A stretch of DNA of 64,000 bases from JBAXXL01 sp038206725 (GCA_038206725.1 JBBRAO010000008.1:1-64000), one strand, 5' to 3'. Shown: positions 25,171 through 34,679, counted from the stretch's first letter. The notes: generated by a model not told the origin, from the sequence alone. Made by a program: numbers and translations.

Positions 25171-27630
25171 TTATTTTACTACAACAAAGCTACTTGTAAT
25201 GTTTTGATTTTCGATATTTATAGTACAATAATATACGCCCGAAGGTAAAATTTCAGTCGAATAATTAATTGAATTTTGTCCTAAAAGCTCGTTAGAATTG
25301 AATCTTTTAACTTCAACTCCCTGCGAATTGCAAATTGATATATATGCGATTTGATTAATCGGGCTTAACCCATTATTCAATGAAATTGAAATGCTATTTC
25401 TTGCAGGATTTGGAGAAATATCTAATTGATAATTGCTTTTATTATATTCTTTAACCGAAGTAGAGCCATCAGTTACAGTGAAAGTGTTCTCACTAATACT
25501 GATAATACTACCATCTTTAATACTAGTTATTTTGATTTTATAAGTAGAATCAAGTGGAGTTTCAGCTTTCACTTGCCATACGTAGGCTCCTGTATAACTA
25601 ATGAATTTATCAATAATAGTTTCATTATCAAAATTTTGCCTCATTAATTCAATTTTAACGCTATCTTTTAAATTGTCCTTCCATCGAATAGTATAATTGC
25701 TTTTAGAACCTCTTTTTATTACCTCACCACCATTCGGCATTTCGATATTTAGAAATGGTTTAACAATTGTAAAGGAATCAATATTAGACCAGGAACTTTG
25801 TGAATCACCAAGATTTGTTCTTACTCTCCAATAAATATATTTATCGGAAGGTAAAGATTTTTTACTTAAAAATGTATGGTTTAGTACTGTATCCAAAATC
25901 ATATTTGAGAATTGGATATTATCAGAAATTTGAATTTGATTTGAATTAAAAATACCATTATTTGACCACGAGAAAAGAGTAGTTTTATTCATATTAAGTT
26001 TTATTCCGGATATTGGACTAATTAGAGTAGGTGCAATAATATCATTAGAAGTATCCTCATACCAACCCAATATATATTCGCCGAAATTTTTAGTATATGC
26101 TTTCAATACGTTGTTTGATTCATCATAAACAGTTTCAAGAGGTTTGAAATACCCAACTCCTATAGTATCCCTTTTAAATACAATAGTTTTAGCAGGATAA
26201 ATTACTTCCGGGAACTTTGATACATCAAAATTAATTTCAGACTTAGATGAATCAATTTCATTGGTAGTTATTATTAATCTGCCGTCATAAATGATTGGCG
26301 TCTTGCCATAAAATTTTGGATAAAGTGAAGAACAAGGATTTATTTCAAGATTAACACCGTTATAAAAAGAGGATTCAAGTTCATTAAACGTCATTTGAAT
26401 TCCGCTTTCAACATTGCCTTTCTGAAATTTGTAAGAATTCCCTTGCATTACTTCATAAACATTGATTGAAGCCGAAGGTTGGCAAGCAGGCAATTCATAT
26501 TTATAGACTCTGTAACAAGTAAATAAAGGTGGGAGTGTCATCTCAAGTGCGATAGTATTGTCAGGATGAACCTCGGTCAAGGTCTCTCTACCCTCTGGAT
26601 TAGGCCCCCCCCAACAAATAACTGTATTACCGTTTTTCAATCTTTGGACTGAACCCATTAGTTCAGTATAAATGTCAGGAGTATGTCTATATTCCCAAAC
26701 TTTCGTTGCGGTCATATTAGTTTCATCAATTTTGTACTCCACTGCACGTGAGAATTGAGGATTACGAATCCAACCGTTATCGTATAAAGTAATATTACCA
26801 TTAGGTAAAAATTTAATATTATGCTGATGAGAAAAATATGCTTTGTTTATTGGTGCATAATCATTAATAAAAGTGAATTGGTTTTTTTTACCCCCCAATC
26901 TCCACATTATTTCACTGGTCTGTCGATTGATTTTGATAATTTGACAAGTATGGCGAACAGAAACTAAAATATTCCCGTCCTTATCAATATCCAAAGCATT
27001 GAAATGGAAAGGGTTAACAGTTGCTTGTAAGGTATCTTCATAAGTCTCGTCAAAACTCAAATGATCCCAAGAACGCCATTGAAAAACAACATTTTTATTC
27101 GCATCGAGCTCTTGAATGATTGTACCTGCAACTAAAGCATTTGGATTACCACCTTTAAAATACTTACTCAAATCAACATATTGAGGGTCTTGTGCTAATA
27201 AAAAGACGTGTCCATTTGGTAACCATTTGAATTCGTGCATATCAGCTTGATAACCATTTCCGCATTGAAAGCTGTCAACTACCGCGAAATTTACATCCGT
27301 AACGTACATTACAACATTTGCCCAAAACCAGCCTTTTGGTAATACTGCATCGGCATAAGAAAATAACCCGTTTGGTTGCATATTTAAATCATATCCGCGG
27401 ACTATTGTCCGTTTGTATGATTTGGTAATACCATCGTTATCAACAATCATACAAAAATTACCATAATTACTTATTTTTGCTGGATTTGCCAAAAAGAAAT
27501 AACCCGGTGAAGGATTGTTAACGTTTTTCATTACAATTGTGGGATAATCAGTTGGCAAAGGATCGCTTATTACCGAGCCAGGATTTATAACAATTATAAA
27601 AAGTAGAATTAAAATAAGTTTGTTAAACAT
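25171..27630 (-). CDS. Arylsulfotransferase (ASST)-family secreted protein with T9SS sorting domain
   Basis: An 819-residue secreted protein. The ATG at 27630 is preferred to an upstream TTG at 27645 because it begins the signal peptide (MFNKLILILLFIIVINPGSV). Residues 30-390 form a beta-propeller of the ASST family: MHEFKWLPNGHVFLLAQD, IIQELDANKNVVFQWRSWDH, NPFHFNALDIDKDGNILVSV, MWRLGGKKNQF, HQHNIKFLPNGNITLYDNG. ASST enzymes move sulfate between phenols via a catalytic His; whether this one is active is unproven. A fibronectin-like unit follows (LISPISGIKLNMNKTTLFSW) and then an Ig-like one near 630. It ends with a T9SS domain (LDISPNPARNSISISLNNGL to SFVVVK). Single-gene unit with its own terminator. 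Confidence 0.82.
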   Translation of the reverse strand: MFNKLILILLFIIVINPGSVISDPLPTDYPTIVMKNVNNPSPGYFFLANPAKISNYGNFCMIVDNDGITKSYKRTIVRGYDLNMQPNGLFSYADAVLPKGWFWANVVMYVTDVNFAVVDSFQCGNGYQADMHEFKWLPNGHVFLLAQDPQYVDLSKYFKGGNPNALVAGTIIQELDANKNVVFQWRSWDHLSFDETYEDTLQATVNPFHFNALDIDKDGNILVSVRHTCQIIKINRQTSEIMWRLGGKKNQFTFINDYAPINKAYFSHQHNIKFLPNGNITLYDNGWIRNPQFSRAVEYKIDETNMTATKVWEYRHTPDIYTELMGSVQRLKNGNTVICWGGPNPEGRETLTEVHPDNTIALEMTLPPLFTCYRVYKYELPACQPSASINVYEVMQGNSYKFQKGNVESGIQMTFNELESSFYNGVNLEINPCSSLYPKFYGKTPIIYDGRLIITTNEIDSSKSEINFDVSKFPEVIYPAKTIVFKRDTIGVGYFKPLETVYDESNNVLKAYTKNFGEYILGWYEDTSNDIIAPTLISPISGIKLNMNKTTLFSWSNNGIFNSNQIQISDNIQFSNMILDTVLNHTFLSKKSLPSDKYIYWRVRTNLGDSQSSWSNIDSFTIVKPFLNIEMPNGGEVIKRGSKSNYTIRWKDNLKDSVKIELMRQNFDNETIIDKFISYTGAYVWQVKAETPLDSTYKIKITSIKDGSIISISENTFTVTDGSTSVKEYNKSNYQLDISPNPARNSISISLNNGLSPINQIAYISICNSQGVEVKRFNSNELLGQNSINYSTEILPSGVYYCTINIENQNITSSFVVVK

Positions 27631-27766
27631 TGAAACATCTCGCAATAAAAATTGAAAAATAAATAAAATTCAAGCAAATTTAGCATTTTTAACAAATGCT
27701 TAAACACACCATGCAACATTAACACAAAATAATCAAAAATGTTACACATTGATAGAAAATAATCTA

Positions 27767-28498
27767 CTAGATCTCCAAAAATTCTTCCGGTTTTAATAAT
27801 AAAACAGAATTGCCGTCAAATTTTGCAATCCGCGGATCTTTCAGCCAATCACCCAAATTTAGATAAGCCCCGCCGTCAAAAATATATTCAGCTACCTTGT
27901 GCCGATGTCCCATAATTACATAATCGAAACCTTGGTTTATTTTTGCCTCAGCGAATTCCTTCATAAAATCTTGAGGTGGGTACTTTAGTCCTGAATACTT
28001 CCGGCTCTGAACACTACTTTTCGCCGCTAACTCAATAGCGAAATCCGGATGTAATTTAGCATAAAGCCATTGGTTAAAACTACTTCTCAAAATACGCTTA
28101 GCTATCTTATAAGATTTATCGGTTGGGTTGAGCTCATCGCCGTGCGATAAATAAAAGTGCTTGCCCTCCAATGTTCGTTCAATATCGTTAATATGAATCC
28201 GAACATTAAGCTCCTCCTCGAAAAATGATTTATGTGCGAAATCGTGGTTGCCCATCAAATATTCGATTTTTATTCCTTGGTCGGTTAATTTTCGTATCAG
28301 GGCTAATGTACGATAGAAGTATTTGGGCACAACAGTCTTATATTCGAACCAATAATCGAATATATCGCCAAGAAAGTAAAGTTCGGTGGCATCAAGTGAA
28401 ATTTTTTCTAACACTTTTAGCAATAAATCTTCTCGTTCTTTGTCTTTAGAACGATGGTAAAAACCTAAATGTACATCGGAAATAAAATATATCATCAC
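27767..28498 (-). CDS. lpxH: UDP-2,3-diacylglucosamine diphosphatase (LpxH-like)
   Basis: A 243-residue calcineurin-like metallophosphoesterase. Metal-binding motifs are in order: FISDVHLGFY, ELYFLGDIFDYWFEY, EYLMGNHDFAHK, HFYLSHGDELN and VIMGHRHKVAEY. The LpxH-specific DIFDYWFEY helps distinguish it from general phosphoesterases. LpxH removes UMP from UDP-2,3-diacylglucosamine to give lipid X in lipid A synthesis, at the inner membrane face. Length is typical (240). No other lpx gene is nearby. Some Bacteroidota homologues of this family are annotated only as UDP-2,3-diacylglucosamine diphosphatase-like. Confidence 0.88.
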   Translation of the reverse strand: MMIYFISDVHLGFYHRSKDKEREDLLLKVLEKISLDATELYFLGDIFDYWFEYKTVVPKYFYRTLALIRKLTDQGIKIEYLMGNHDFAHKSFFEEELNVRIHINDIERTLEGKHFYLSHGDELNPTDKSYKIAKRILRSSFNQWLYAKLHPDFAIELAAKSSVQSRKYSGLKYPPQDFMKEFAEAKINQGFDYVIMGHRHKVAEYIFDGGAYLNLGDWLKDPRIAKFDGNSVLLLKPEEFLEI

Positions 28499-28581
28499 AT
28501 TGTTTGAATTAATAAAATAAAAGTATTAATTTTAATATATGCCAAATTAAAAAAAAAACCATTAATATATATTAATTTGCT

Positions 28582-29223
28582 ATGAAAAAACTAAATATTA
28601 TATTCTTCGCACTTCTTATCGGACTATTTCTGAGTGCTTGTATCAAGCTTCGGATTGATAATCCTGAAATCAAATATTATGATTTAACCAACGAAGAAAG
28701 TGTACCCGTCAGTAAGAAATATGTTGATTGTTCCTTACAAATTAGGACGTTTACGTTCACTGTAAAGCAAAGTGCCGATCGCATTTTGGTCACTGAGGAT
28801 GGGTCAGTGAATCCACTTTATTACCATCGTTGGGTCAGCGGATTCGATGAATTGGTTACCGATTTTATTTTTGTCCGGTTTACCAAATCCCAGACATTTA
28901 GAAATGGGGTTTTAAGGGCGCGAACTATGCAAACTCCAAATTATACACTTGAAGGCAGTATAATAGAGAACTCCGCTGTGAATGATTCAAAATTTAAAAC
29001 TGAACCCTATTATATACGGTTGACAATCGGTATAGCCCTAATAAAAAGAGATTCTAAAACCGGAAATGTTAATTCTATATTAACCAAAGAATATTCAGAA
29101 AAAGTTTTACGCAACGATGCGGACGCTTTCGGTATTCACGTTGCCTATAAAACTGCTATAACAAAGATTTCCGATCAAATGTTGATGGATATAATAACAA
29201 TGATACAAAACGACAAACAATAA
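28582..29223 (+). CDS. ABC-type transport auxiliary lipoprotein (PqiC/MlaB-associated type)
   Basis: A 213-residue lipoprotein: MKKLNIIFFALLIGLFLSAC with lipobox LSAC. After it comes EIKYYDLTNEESVPV, the characteristic start of the ABC_trans_aux family (YYxL), then a beta-sandwich with DELVTDFIFVRFTKSQTFRN. Such lipoproteins, for example PqiC, sit in the outer membrane and work with MCE proteins in lipid transport. The MCE gene here is 22 kb away at 5771, so a link is only inferred. The start codon lies two bases after TTAATTTGCT, so the transcript may have almost no leader. It begins a plus-strand unit with birA and coaX. Confidence 0.72.
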   Translation: MKKLNIIFFALLIGLFLSACIKLRIDNPEIKYYDLTNEESVPVSKKYVDCSLQIRTFTFTVKQSADRILVTEDGSVNPLYYHRWVSGFDELVTDFIFVRFTKSQTFRNGVLRARTMQTPNYTLEGSIIENSAVNDSKFKTEPYYIRLTIGIALIKRDSKTGNVNSILTKEYSEKVLRNDADAFGIHVAYKTAITKISDQMLMDIITMIQNDKQ

Positions 29224-29246
29224 TTATTAATAAATTCGAAACGAAT

Positions 29247-29981
29247 ATGATTCACCATTATCATTTTAAAGAGATTTCTTCGACAAACGATACTATTAAA
29301 GAATTGCTCGAAGAACACGACAAAGTAATAGTTACCGCCGATGTGCAAAACAGCGGACGCGGAAGAAACAGCCGTAGTTGGTTGGGCAACACCGGCGATA
29401 ATGTTTATTTTTCTTATGGCACACGCCAATGCTCAACAATGAACTCAACTGAACTGTCACTCAATCAAGCGGTTGGTTGCATAGCGGCGCGCGAGGCTTT
29501 GGTCAAAGTATGCGGTGCGGATATTTTCACATTGAAGTACCCTAATGATATAATGATAAAAACCGAAGACGGATTCCGTAAAATTTGCGGGGTATTAGTT
29601 GAAAACTCATTTTCCGGTTCAGTTTGCCAAACTTCGGTAATAGGAATTGGTATAAACGTCAATCAAACGGGATTTCCTTCCGAAATTGAAAATAAAGCTA
29701 TATCGTTGAAAATGTTGGGCTATAACATAACGACAAAAGATATCATCAAGGCTTTGCAGGAAACAATACAGGTTTGGATTTATAAACGTACGGAAGAAGT
29801 TTTCTTCGAGTGGTACCGCCTTTTAAAAATAGTAGGAAAGGACATTAATATCGTTGGAAAACCCGGGTTATGGGAAGCTATATTTTTGCTCGAAGACGGT
29901 AGATTGAAAGTTCGTAGTCGCCAAGATGGCGAAACACTGATTATAGGCGATTTGGATAGTATCACTTATCAATATGATTAA
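29247..29981 (+). CDS. birA: Biotin--[acetyl-CoA-carboxylase] ligase, catalytic domain only
   Basis: A 244-residue biotin protein ligase that activates biotin with ATP and attaches it to the lysine of biotin carboxyl carrier proteins. The start is HHYHFKEISSTNDTIKELLE; the biotin/ATP-binding loop is QNSGRGRNSRSWLGNTGDNV, followed by LKYPNDIMIK and VIGIGINVNQ. It lacks the N-terminal helix-turn-helix of E. coli BirA, so it is a ligase without repressor function. It lies 23 bases after the lipoprotein gene and 3 bases before coaX, a common partner in bacteria. Confidence 0.95.
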   Translation: MIHHYHFKEISSTNDTIKELLEEHDKVIVTADVQNSGRGRNSRSWLGNTGDNVYFSYGTRQCSTMNSTELSLNQAVGCIAAREALVKVCGADIFTLKYPNDIMIKTEDGFRKICGVLVENSFSGSVCQTSVIGIGINVNQTGFPSEIENKAISLKMLGYNITTKDIIKALQETIQVWIYKRTEEVFFEWYRLLKIVGKDINIVGKPGLWEAIFLLEDGRLKVRSRQDGETLIIGDLDSITYQYD

Positions 29982-29984
29982 AGA

Positions 29985-30707
29985 ATGAAATTTGTATCTG
30001 CCGATATAGGCAACAGCAGATTGAAGTTATTAATCGGTGATGAATTATTGGCTTTCGACCTGAGTGAAGATTATTATGGCGAACTTTTAAATTTGATTTC
30101 GGATAGCGAATTCATTTACTCATCAGTAAATAAAATAGCTGAAGAAACACTTTTAGAAAAACTCAAAGCCAATTCAATAAAAACAAGAAAACTTGTAATT
30201 GATGATGTAACAGAATTGATTTCCCTCGATGGAATTGAGGGAATGGGATTAGATAGAGCGCTTGGATTGGCAGGCGCTCTTTGTATTTCCGAACCACCGT
30301 TAGTAACAATTGACTGCGGAAGCGCGTTGACAGTAAATGTGTTAAGCGGCAATCGCCAATTCCTTGGCGGCATCATTATGCCCGGTTTATTGACGCAAGC
30401 GGAATCTCTGAAACGCATCAACCCTATATTATACCCAACCCATTTTGAAAAACCAAGCGACGCTTTACCGAAAAACACAAACGATAATGTAATAGCAGGG
30501 ATCTTGGATGCTTTGCAGGGTGGGGTAAATAAATACTTAACCGAAGTATTCTATGAACTCAATTGGTCCAAAACACAAACCCCGATTTTTGTAACCGGTG
30601 GCTATAGAAACATAATCGCCGAAGAGTTATTAAGCAATGGCTACAATGTTCAAATTTATGAAAATTTGGTAACGTTGGGAATTAAAAAATTGAAATTTCA
30701 AGGTTGA
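29985..30707 (+). CDS. coaX: Type III pantothenate kinase
   Basis: A 240-residue kinase of the acetate/sugar-kinase fold that phosphorylates pantothenate, the first step of CoA synthesis. The phosphate motif is SADIGNSRLKLLIGDE at the N-terminus. The central GMGLDRALGLAGAL and VTIDCGSALTVNVL with GGIIMPGLLTQAESL are characteristic; IFVTGGY near 205 completes the ATP site. It is insensitive to CoA feedback in known members. It is three bases after birA, and the next CoA gene, coaBC, is convergent at 31148. Confidence 0.95.
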   Translation: MKFVSADIGNSRLKLLIGDELLAFDLSEDYYGELLNLISDSEFIYSSVNKIAEETLLEKLKANSIKTRKLVIDDVTELISLDGIEGMGLDRALGLAGALCISEPPLVTIDCGSALTVNVLSGNRQFLGGIIMPGLLTQAESLKRINPILYPTHFEKPSDALPKNTNDNVIAGILDALQGGVNKYLTEVFYELNWSKTQTPIFVTGGYRNIIAEELLSNGYNVQIYENLVTLGIKKLKFQG

Positions 30708-30711
30708 AGCT

Positions 30712-30730
30712 GAAAGACTATAAGTCTTTC
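30712..30730 (+). terminator. Hairpin after coaX
   Basis: GAAAGACT ATA AGTCTTTC is a perfect 8-bp stem five bases past the coaX stop. It lacks a T-run, so termination is uncertain; a second small palindrome (CGGTAAACCG) follows. Confidence 0.4.
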
Positions 30731-30773
30731 GGTAAACCGGTTTGTTTGCAGAGCTCGTTCGCTGTGATTCTAT

Positions 30774-30947
30774 CTATTTGTGAATATCTTTTAGCGGAAC
30801 TTCCAATCCTAAGTCACGATAAACTATAACCATCTGCTCGAACACGTCTTTAAGCATTTTTCGGCAATCATCTAAGTTGTTGCCTTCTGTGACGACTTCG
30901 GACCATTCTAAAAGTTGACCTATATAGCTTGATTTATTGTAAAACTT
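30774..30947 (-). pseudogene. HicB-like antitoxin remnant
   Basis: A minus-strand frame ends at TAG 30776-30774 and reads back through YIGQLLEWSEVVTEGNNLDD, CRKMLKDVFEQMVIVYRDLG and LEVPLKDIHK. This matches the body of HicB/UPF0150 antitoxins: the (Y/A)-Q-x-x-E...V-x-T-E-G-(D/N)-(T/N)-L-(E/D) pattern. There is no start codon in a sensible position: the frame continues upstream as CKFYNKSS with TGT where a start might be, and the usual N-terminal strand is missing. No hicA gene is adjacent. I read it as a decayed toxin-antitoxin locus in the coaX-coaBC gap. Confidence 0.6.
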
Positions 30948-31147
30948 ACAGCACGTCCGGCGAAGGGAAGTCTCCCAAGTAGCTTTCGATGTCCCGCTCT
31001 GTGCCGATGTTTTTTTTGCGAGTAGATACGTAGCATAGTACGTCTCTACAAATCGGCATAAAATATTGTTATATTTGAAAATGGATTCTCGGTGACGCGG
31101 AAATGACGATTCGGTTTCTTCACCATTTCCTATTTTTCAACTTTCAA

Positions 31148-32482
31148 CTAATCCATCATATCCAAAATTTTATCATAAATCACTTTGGCGCACTCTGCTT
31201 TCGGCATAGGTTTATAATCGAATTCGCGTCCGCTTTTTTCCAAAATGGTTATGGTGTTATAATCACCGCCAAATCCACTTTGAGGTTTGGAGGCGGAATT
31301 TACAATCATCAAATCGCAATTTTTAGTGATTAGTTTTTCTCTACCGTATTGCTTTTCGTTTGTAGATTCCAATGCAAAGCCTATCAATACTTGCTTTTCG
31401 GATTTCGTTCTTCCAAATTCGGCTAATATATCGCGTGTTTGGGTTAGTTCTAGTTTGAGTCCGTCACCGGATTTTGTTTTTTTGATTTTTCCAATTACTG
31501 AATTTACCGGCGTGAAATCCGCTACCGCGGCGGCGTGAATAGCGATGTCAATATGATCGTTCATTTTCATAGCGGCGGAGAACATTTCCTCTGCCGAAAC
31601 AACGTCAATTCGTTTAATGCCTTCCGAGCTTTCCAAATCCACCGGACCAGCAATTAAAATCACCTCTGCCCCACGTCTGTATGCTTCGCCAGCTAAGGCA
31701 AAACCCATCTTACCGGAGGAGTAGTTTGCTATATATCGTATGTCGTCAATTTTTTCGTGTGTTGGACCAGCTGTAACTAAAACCCGTTTACCTGCTAAAG
31801 AATCGTTCATATCGGAGCGTTTAATTTCAAAATCACTTTTATAAATACGGTGCGTATGGAAAACAGACTCGGTAATAACTTCTGATTGTAAATTCGAAAC
31901 ATCAAAATCATTAATTACAGGCTCTTCTAAAGCTTTTAATAGATAATCTATGACTACATCTATTTCCGGGAATCTTCCGGGTCCTACCAATCCGCTGGCT
32001 AAATCTCCATCGTCAGGTGGTATGATATATGCACCCAATAGATTTTCCAATTTATCGCAGTTTTCCTGAGTTACCGGATTGAGCCACATATTTGTGTCCA
32101 TAGCCGGAGCGATAACAAGCGGAATGTTTTCGGGTAGTGCTGTCGCAACTGTTACCAAAGCGTTATCGCAAATTCCGTGAGCAATTTTTCCTAATGTCGC
32201 GGCTGAGCAAGGAGCGATTAACATCGCATCGCATTCACGTGCTAGATGTATATGCCAAGCACCGGAATTTTGAATATCTTTACCGAACATATCCATTGCT
32301 ACCGGATTGTGACTTAGGTTTGATAATACCATCGAAGTTACAAAATTTTCAGCAGAAGGGGTCATTACACAATGAACATCCGCACCACGCCGAATAAGCT
32401 CGCGCACGAGCATAGGAGCCTTAAAAGTTGCTATTGAACCTGTCACTCCAAGAACTATTTTTTTATTAACTAAGCTTATCAT
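31148..32482 (-). CDS. coaBC: Bifunctional phosphopantothenoylcysteine decarboxylase / phosphopantothenate--cysteine ligase
   Basis: A 444-residue two-domain enzyme of CoA synthesis. The ATG at 32482 is used; an upstream TTG at 32521 would add an unlikely leader. CoaC domain (1-190): KIVLGVTGSIATFKAPMLVR, the catalytic His in GAWHIHLARECDAMLIAPCS, and PAMDTNMW. The Asp in PAMD, instead of the Asn of E. coli PAMN, is as I recall it in Bacteroidota homologues. The Cys of the E. coli flap is Ser here (DLASGLVGPGRF). CoaB domain (230-444): VLVTAGPTHEKIDDIRYIAN, YSSGKMGFALAGEAYRRGAE and FALESTNEKQYGREKL. Convergent with coaX. Confidence 0.95.
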   Translation of the reverse strand: MISLVNKKIVLGVTGSIATFKAPMLVRELIRRGADVHCVMTPSAENFVTSMVLSNLSHNPVAMDMFGKDIQNSGAWHIHLARECDAMLIAPCSAATLGKIAHGICDNALVTVATALPENIPLVIAPAMDTNMWLNPVTQENCDKLENLLGAYIIPPDDGDLASGLVGPGRFPEIDVVIDYLLKALEEPVINDFDVSNLQSEVITESVFHTHRIYKSDFEIKRSDMNDSLAGKRVLVTAGPTHEKIDDIRYIANYSSGKMGFALAGEAYRRGAEVILIAGPVDLESSEGIKRIDVVSAEEMFSAAMKMNDHIDIAIHAAAVADFTPVNSVIGKIKKTKSGDGLKLELTQTRDILAEFGRTKSEKQVLIGFALESTNEKQYGREKLITKNCDLMIVNSASKPQSGFGGDYNTITILEKSGREFDYKPMPKAECAKVIYDKILDMMD

Positions 32483-32540
32483 AATTGCTGTTCTCAAAAA
32501 TTTCACTAATTTAGAATACAAATATATGTATTATTTAAAA

Positions 32541-32583
32541 AATTATATGAAATTATATGAAAAAATTATATGAAATTATATGA
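32541..32583 (+). repeat. Tandem AATTATATGA repeats at the M1 peptidase start
   Basis: AATTATATGA occurs four times: 32541-32550, 32551-32560, 32564-32573 and 32574-32583, as two pairs separated by AAA. Each copy contains an ATG, and the last supplies the start codon of the peptidase gene. Confidence 0.8.
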
Positions 32584-34679
32584 AAAAAACTATAATTGCT
32601 GTGTTGCTTTTATGTTTTGCTCAAGTGGCACACGCACAAATTCCTATGAATTCATCGGCCGAGAAAGTAATATTCGAATATCGTGCTCGCCCTGAAATAT
32701 TAGTAGATAAGCCTAAGTATCAAAAAAATAGATTGCAAAGCGATGTATATCCCTCCACTCTTGTAAAAAGACCTTATGACGTTCTAAGTTATAAACTCTT
32801 TCTGGATTGGATGCCCATTCTAAGTGGTCCTGAAGATATGATTGGCACCCGTCAATGGGATGGGTCTGTTGAAATTCAGTTGCAATTAACTCAAGTCAAA
32901 AGTAAATTGGAATTCGACGCCGGTACTATGACTATCAATAGTATTACTTACAATGAAAATGAGCTGATATTCAATAAAGTGGGGCAATTATTGGAAGTTC
33001 AACTTCCGGCAATTATTTTCCAAAAAGGTGATAAGTTAAACCTTATTTTTAAATACACCTATACCGGATCGAATTTTGGTAATTATATATATCCAAAGAA
33101 TTACGTGGTTACTCACGGTAATAATCCATCAACACTCGTTGCGGAAAAATTAGTTTACTCACAGTCCGAACCGGATTGGGCTCGAAATTGGTTCCCTTGT
33201 AACGACCAACCCGACGACAAAGCCTTTTCATCGGTAGCTATTAAAGTACCTACCGGTTTTAACGCCGCATCGAACGGGACATTGGAAAAAACTGAAATGG
33301 ATGAAACAGGTGTAACCTATTTCTTTAGTTCTCAATTCCAAATGGCCACGTATCTAATTTGCGCAAACGCTTCGAAATTCTATAATTATTCTGTTACATA
33401 CCACGGGATGGAACGCGATATTCCGTTAAATTATTATGTTTGGGATGTTGATAAAGATTCTAATTCCAAAACAGGATACAATGCCGCAAACGCATTTAAA
33501 TACGACACCCTGCTAATGAAAATTTGCGAAAGTAAATTTGGTCCTTACCCTTGGGAAAGCTACGGTATAGTAGCTGTTGAACCTTATATGTTTGGCGGGA
33601 TGGAACACCAAACTCTGACCACAGCTCACCGCAACTGGTTAAAAGGCGGATCAACGGACGGTTTTATGCACGAACTTGTTCACCAATGGATTGGTAATTT
33701 GATTACAACCGCGACTTGGAATGATATTTGGATAAACGAAGGCGGTGCATCGTGGGCAGAAGCATTCCTATGGCAATATTTTTACGGAGAAGCCGGTTAC
33801 AATGCTACTATGCAAAATGCTAAACTAGACTATATATATAGAGGTCATTTTACTACTCCAATGTACTATATTCCTAAAGATGAATGGGTTGGCGACTATT
33901 ATGAAATAGCCTATAAGAAAGGCTCTTGGATATATAACCAATTATATCAATGGTACGGTGGGGAAAATTTCTTGAGTATTCTGCGCGGAGTGCTGGATAA
34001 ATTTAAGTACAAATCAATCGAATCAAAGGATTTTGCCGATGCTTTAAAAGAGGTTAACTCTCCATTCCCAGTCCCTATTGATAGTCTTTTTAGTCAATAT
34101 GTTATCCACGCCGGGCATCCCATTTTCCAATTATCCGGGGGAGTAGAAAAACTTCAAGGAGATTACTATGCCGCTAATATGCGTATTGAACAAAAGCAAT
34201 CTGGTGAAAACATTCCGGATGTATTTTGGACACCGCAACGCCTAATCTTGCGCTCCGGCGATATGATTGATACAGTAAGGTTTGTAAATAAATCAAGAGT
34301 GCAGGACACAGTCTTTATATTGCGTTTCAAGCCGGATAGAGCATATTTAGATGAGAACTATGTTTTAATGCAAACCGACACCGCACAACTTTTTTATAAT
34401 TCGGTAGAAGACGAAAGTGTCTTATCGGCATTTGTTTACCCGAATCCCGTTATGACTGATAGCAAATCATACATTCAGATTAACATTCCAAGTAACGAAA
34501 ACGGCGTAATCGAATTATATGACTTAATGGGAAATAAGGTAATGAATATATATGACGGCATCTTGAGCGATAAATTGAAAGTCGAATTAAATCCCGCAAA
34601 CTTGCGCGCAGGGATTTATTATGTCCGCGTTTCAATCGGCGAAATACAAATTATGAAAAAGATAAGCGTGGTGAATTAG
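32580..34679 (+). CDS. M1-family aminopeptidase with T9SS sorting domain
   Basis: A 699-residue secreted metallopeptidase. A signal peptide (MKKTIIAVLLLCFAQVAHAQ) is followed by an N-terminal beta domain to about 250. The catalytic domain has the exopeptidase motif FGGMEHQTL (GAMEN variant) and the zinc site HELVHQWIG, with the third ligand in NEGGASWAEAF. The long C-terminal helical domain of PepN is largely absent. The end is a T9SS sorting domain (FVYPNPVMTDSKSYIQINIP, then ELYDLMGNKVMNIYDG and KKISVVN). It probably digests peptides at the cell surface. Monocistronic. The start codon lies in a tandem repeat with three upstream out-of-frame or short-frame ATGs. Confidence 0.92.
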   Translation: MKKTIIAVLLLCFAQVAHAQIPMNSSAEKVIFEYRARPEILVDKPKYQKNRLQSDVYPSTLVKRPYDVLSYKLFLDWMPILSGPEDMIGTRQWDGSVEIQLQLTQVKSKLEFDAGTMTINSITYNENELIFNKVGQLLEVQLPAIIFQKGDKLNLIFKYTYTGSNFGNYIYPKNYVVTHGNNPSTLVAEKLVYSQSEPDWARNWFPCNDQPDDKAFSSVAIKVPTGFNAASNGTLEKTEMDETGVTYFFSSQFQMATYLICANASKFYNYSVTYHGMERDIPLNYYVWDVDKDSNSKTGYNAANAFKYDTLLMKICESKFGPYPWESYGIVAVEPYMFGGMEHQTLTTAHRNWLKGGSTDGFMHELVHQWIGNLITTATWNDIWINEGGASWAEAFLWQYFYGEAGYNATMQNAKLDYIYRGHFTTPMYYIPKDEWVGDYYEIAYKKGSWIYNQLYQWYGGENFLSILRGVLDKFKYKSIESKDFADALKEVNSPFPVPIDSLFSQYVIHAGHPIFQLSGGVEKLQGDYYAANMRIEQKQSGENIPDVFWTPQRLILRSGDMIDTVRFVNKSRVQDTVFILRFKPDRAYLDENYVLMQTDTAQLFYNSVEDESVLSAFVYPNPVMTDSKSYIQINIPSNENGVIELYDLMGNKVMNIYDGILSDKLKVELNPANLRAGIYYVRVSIGEIQIMKKISVVN

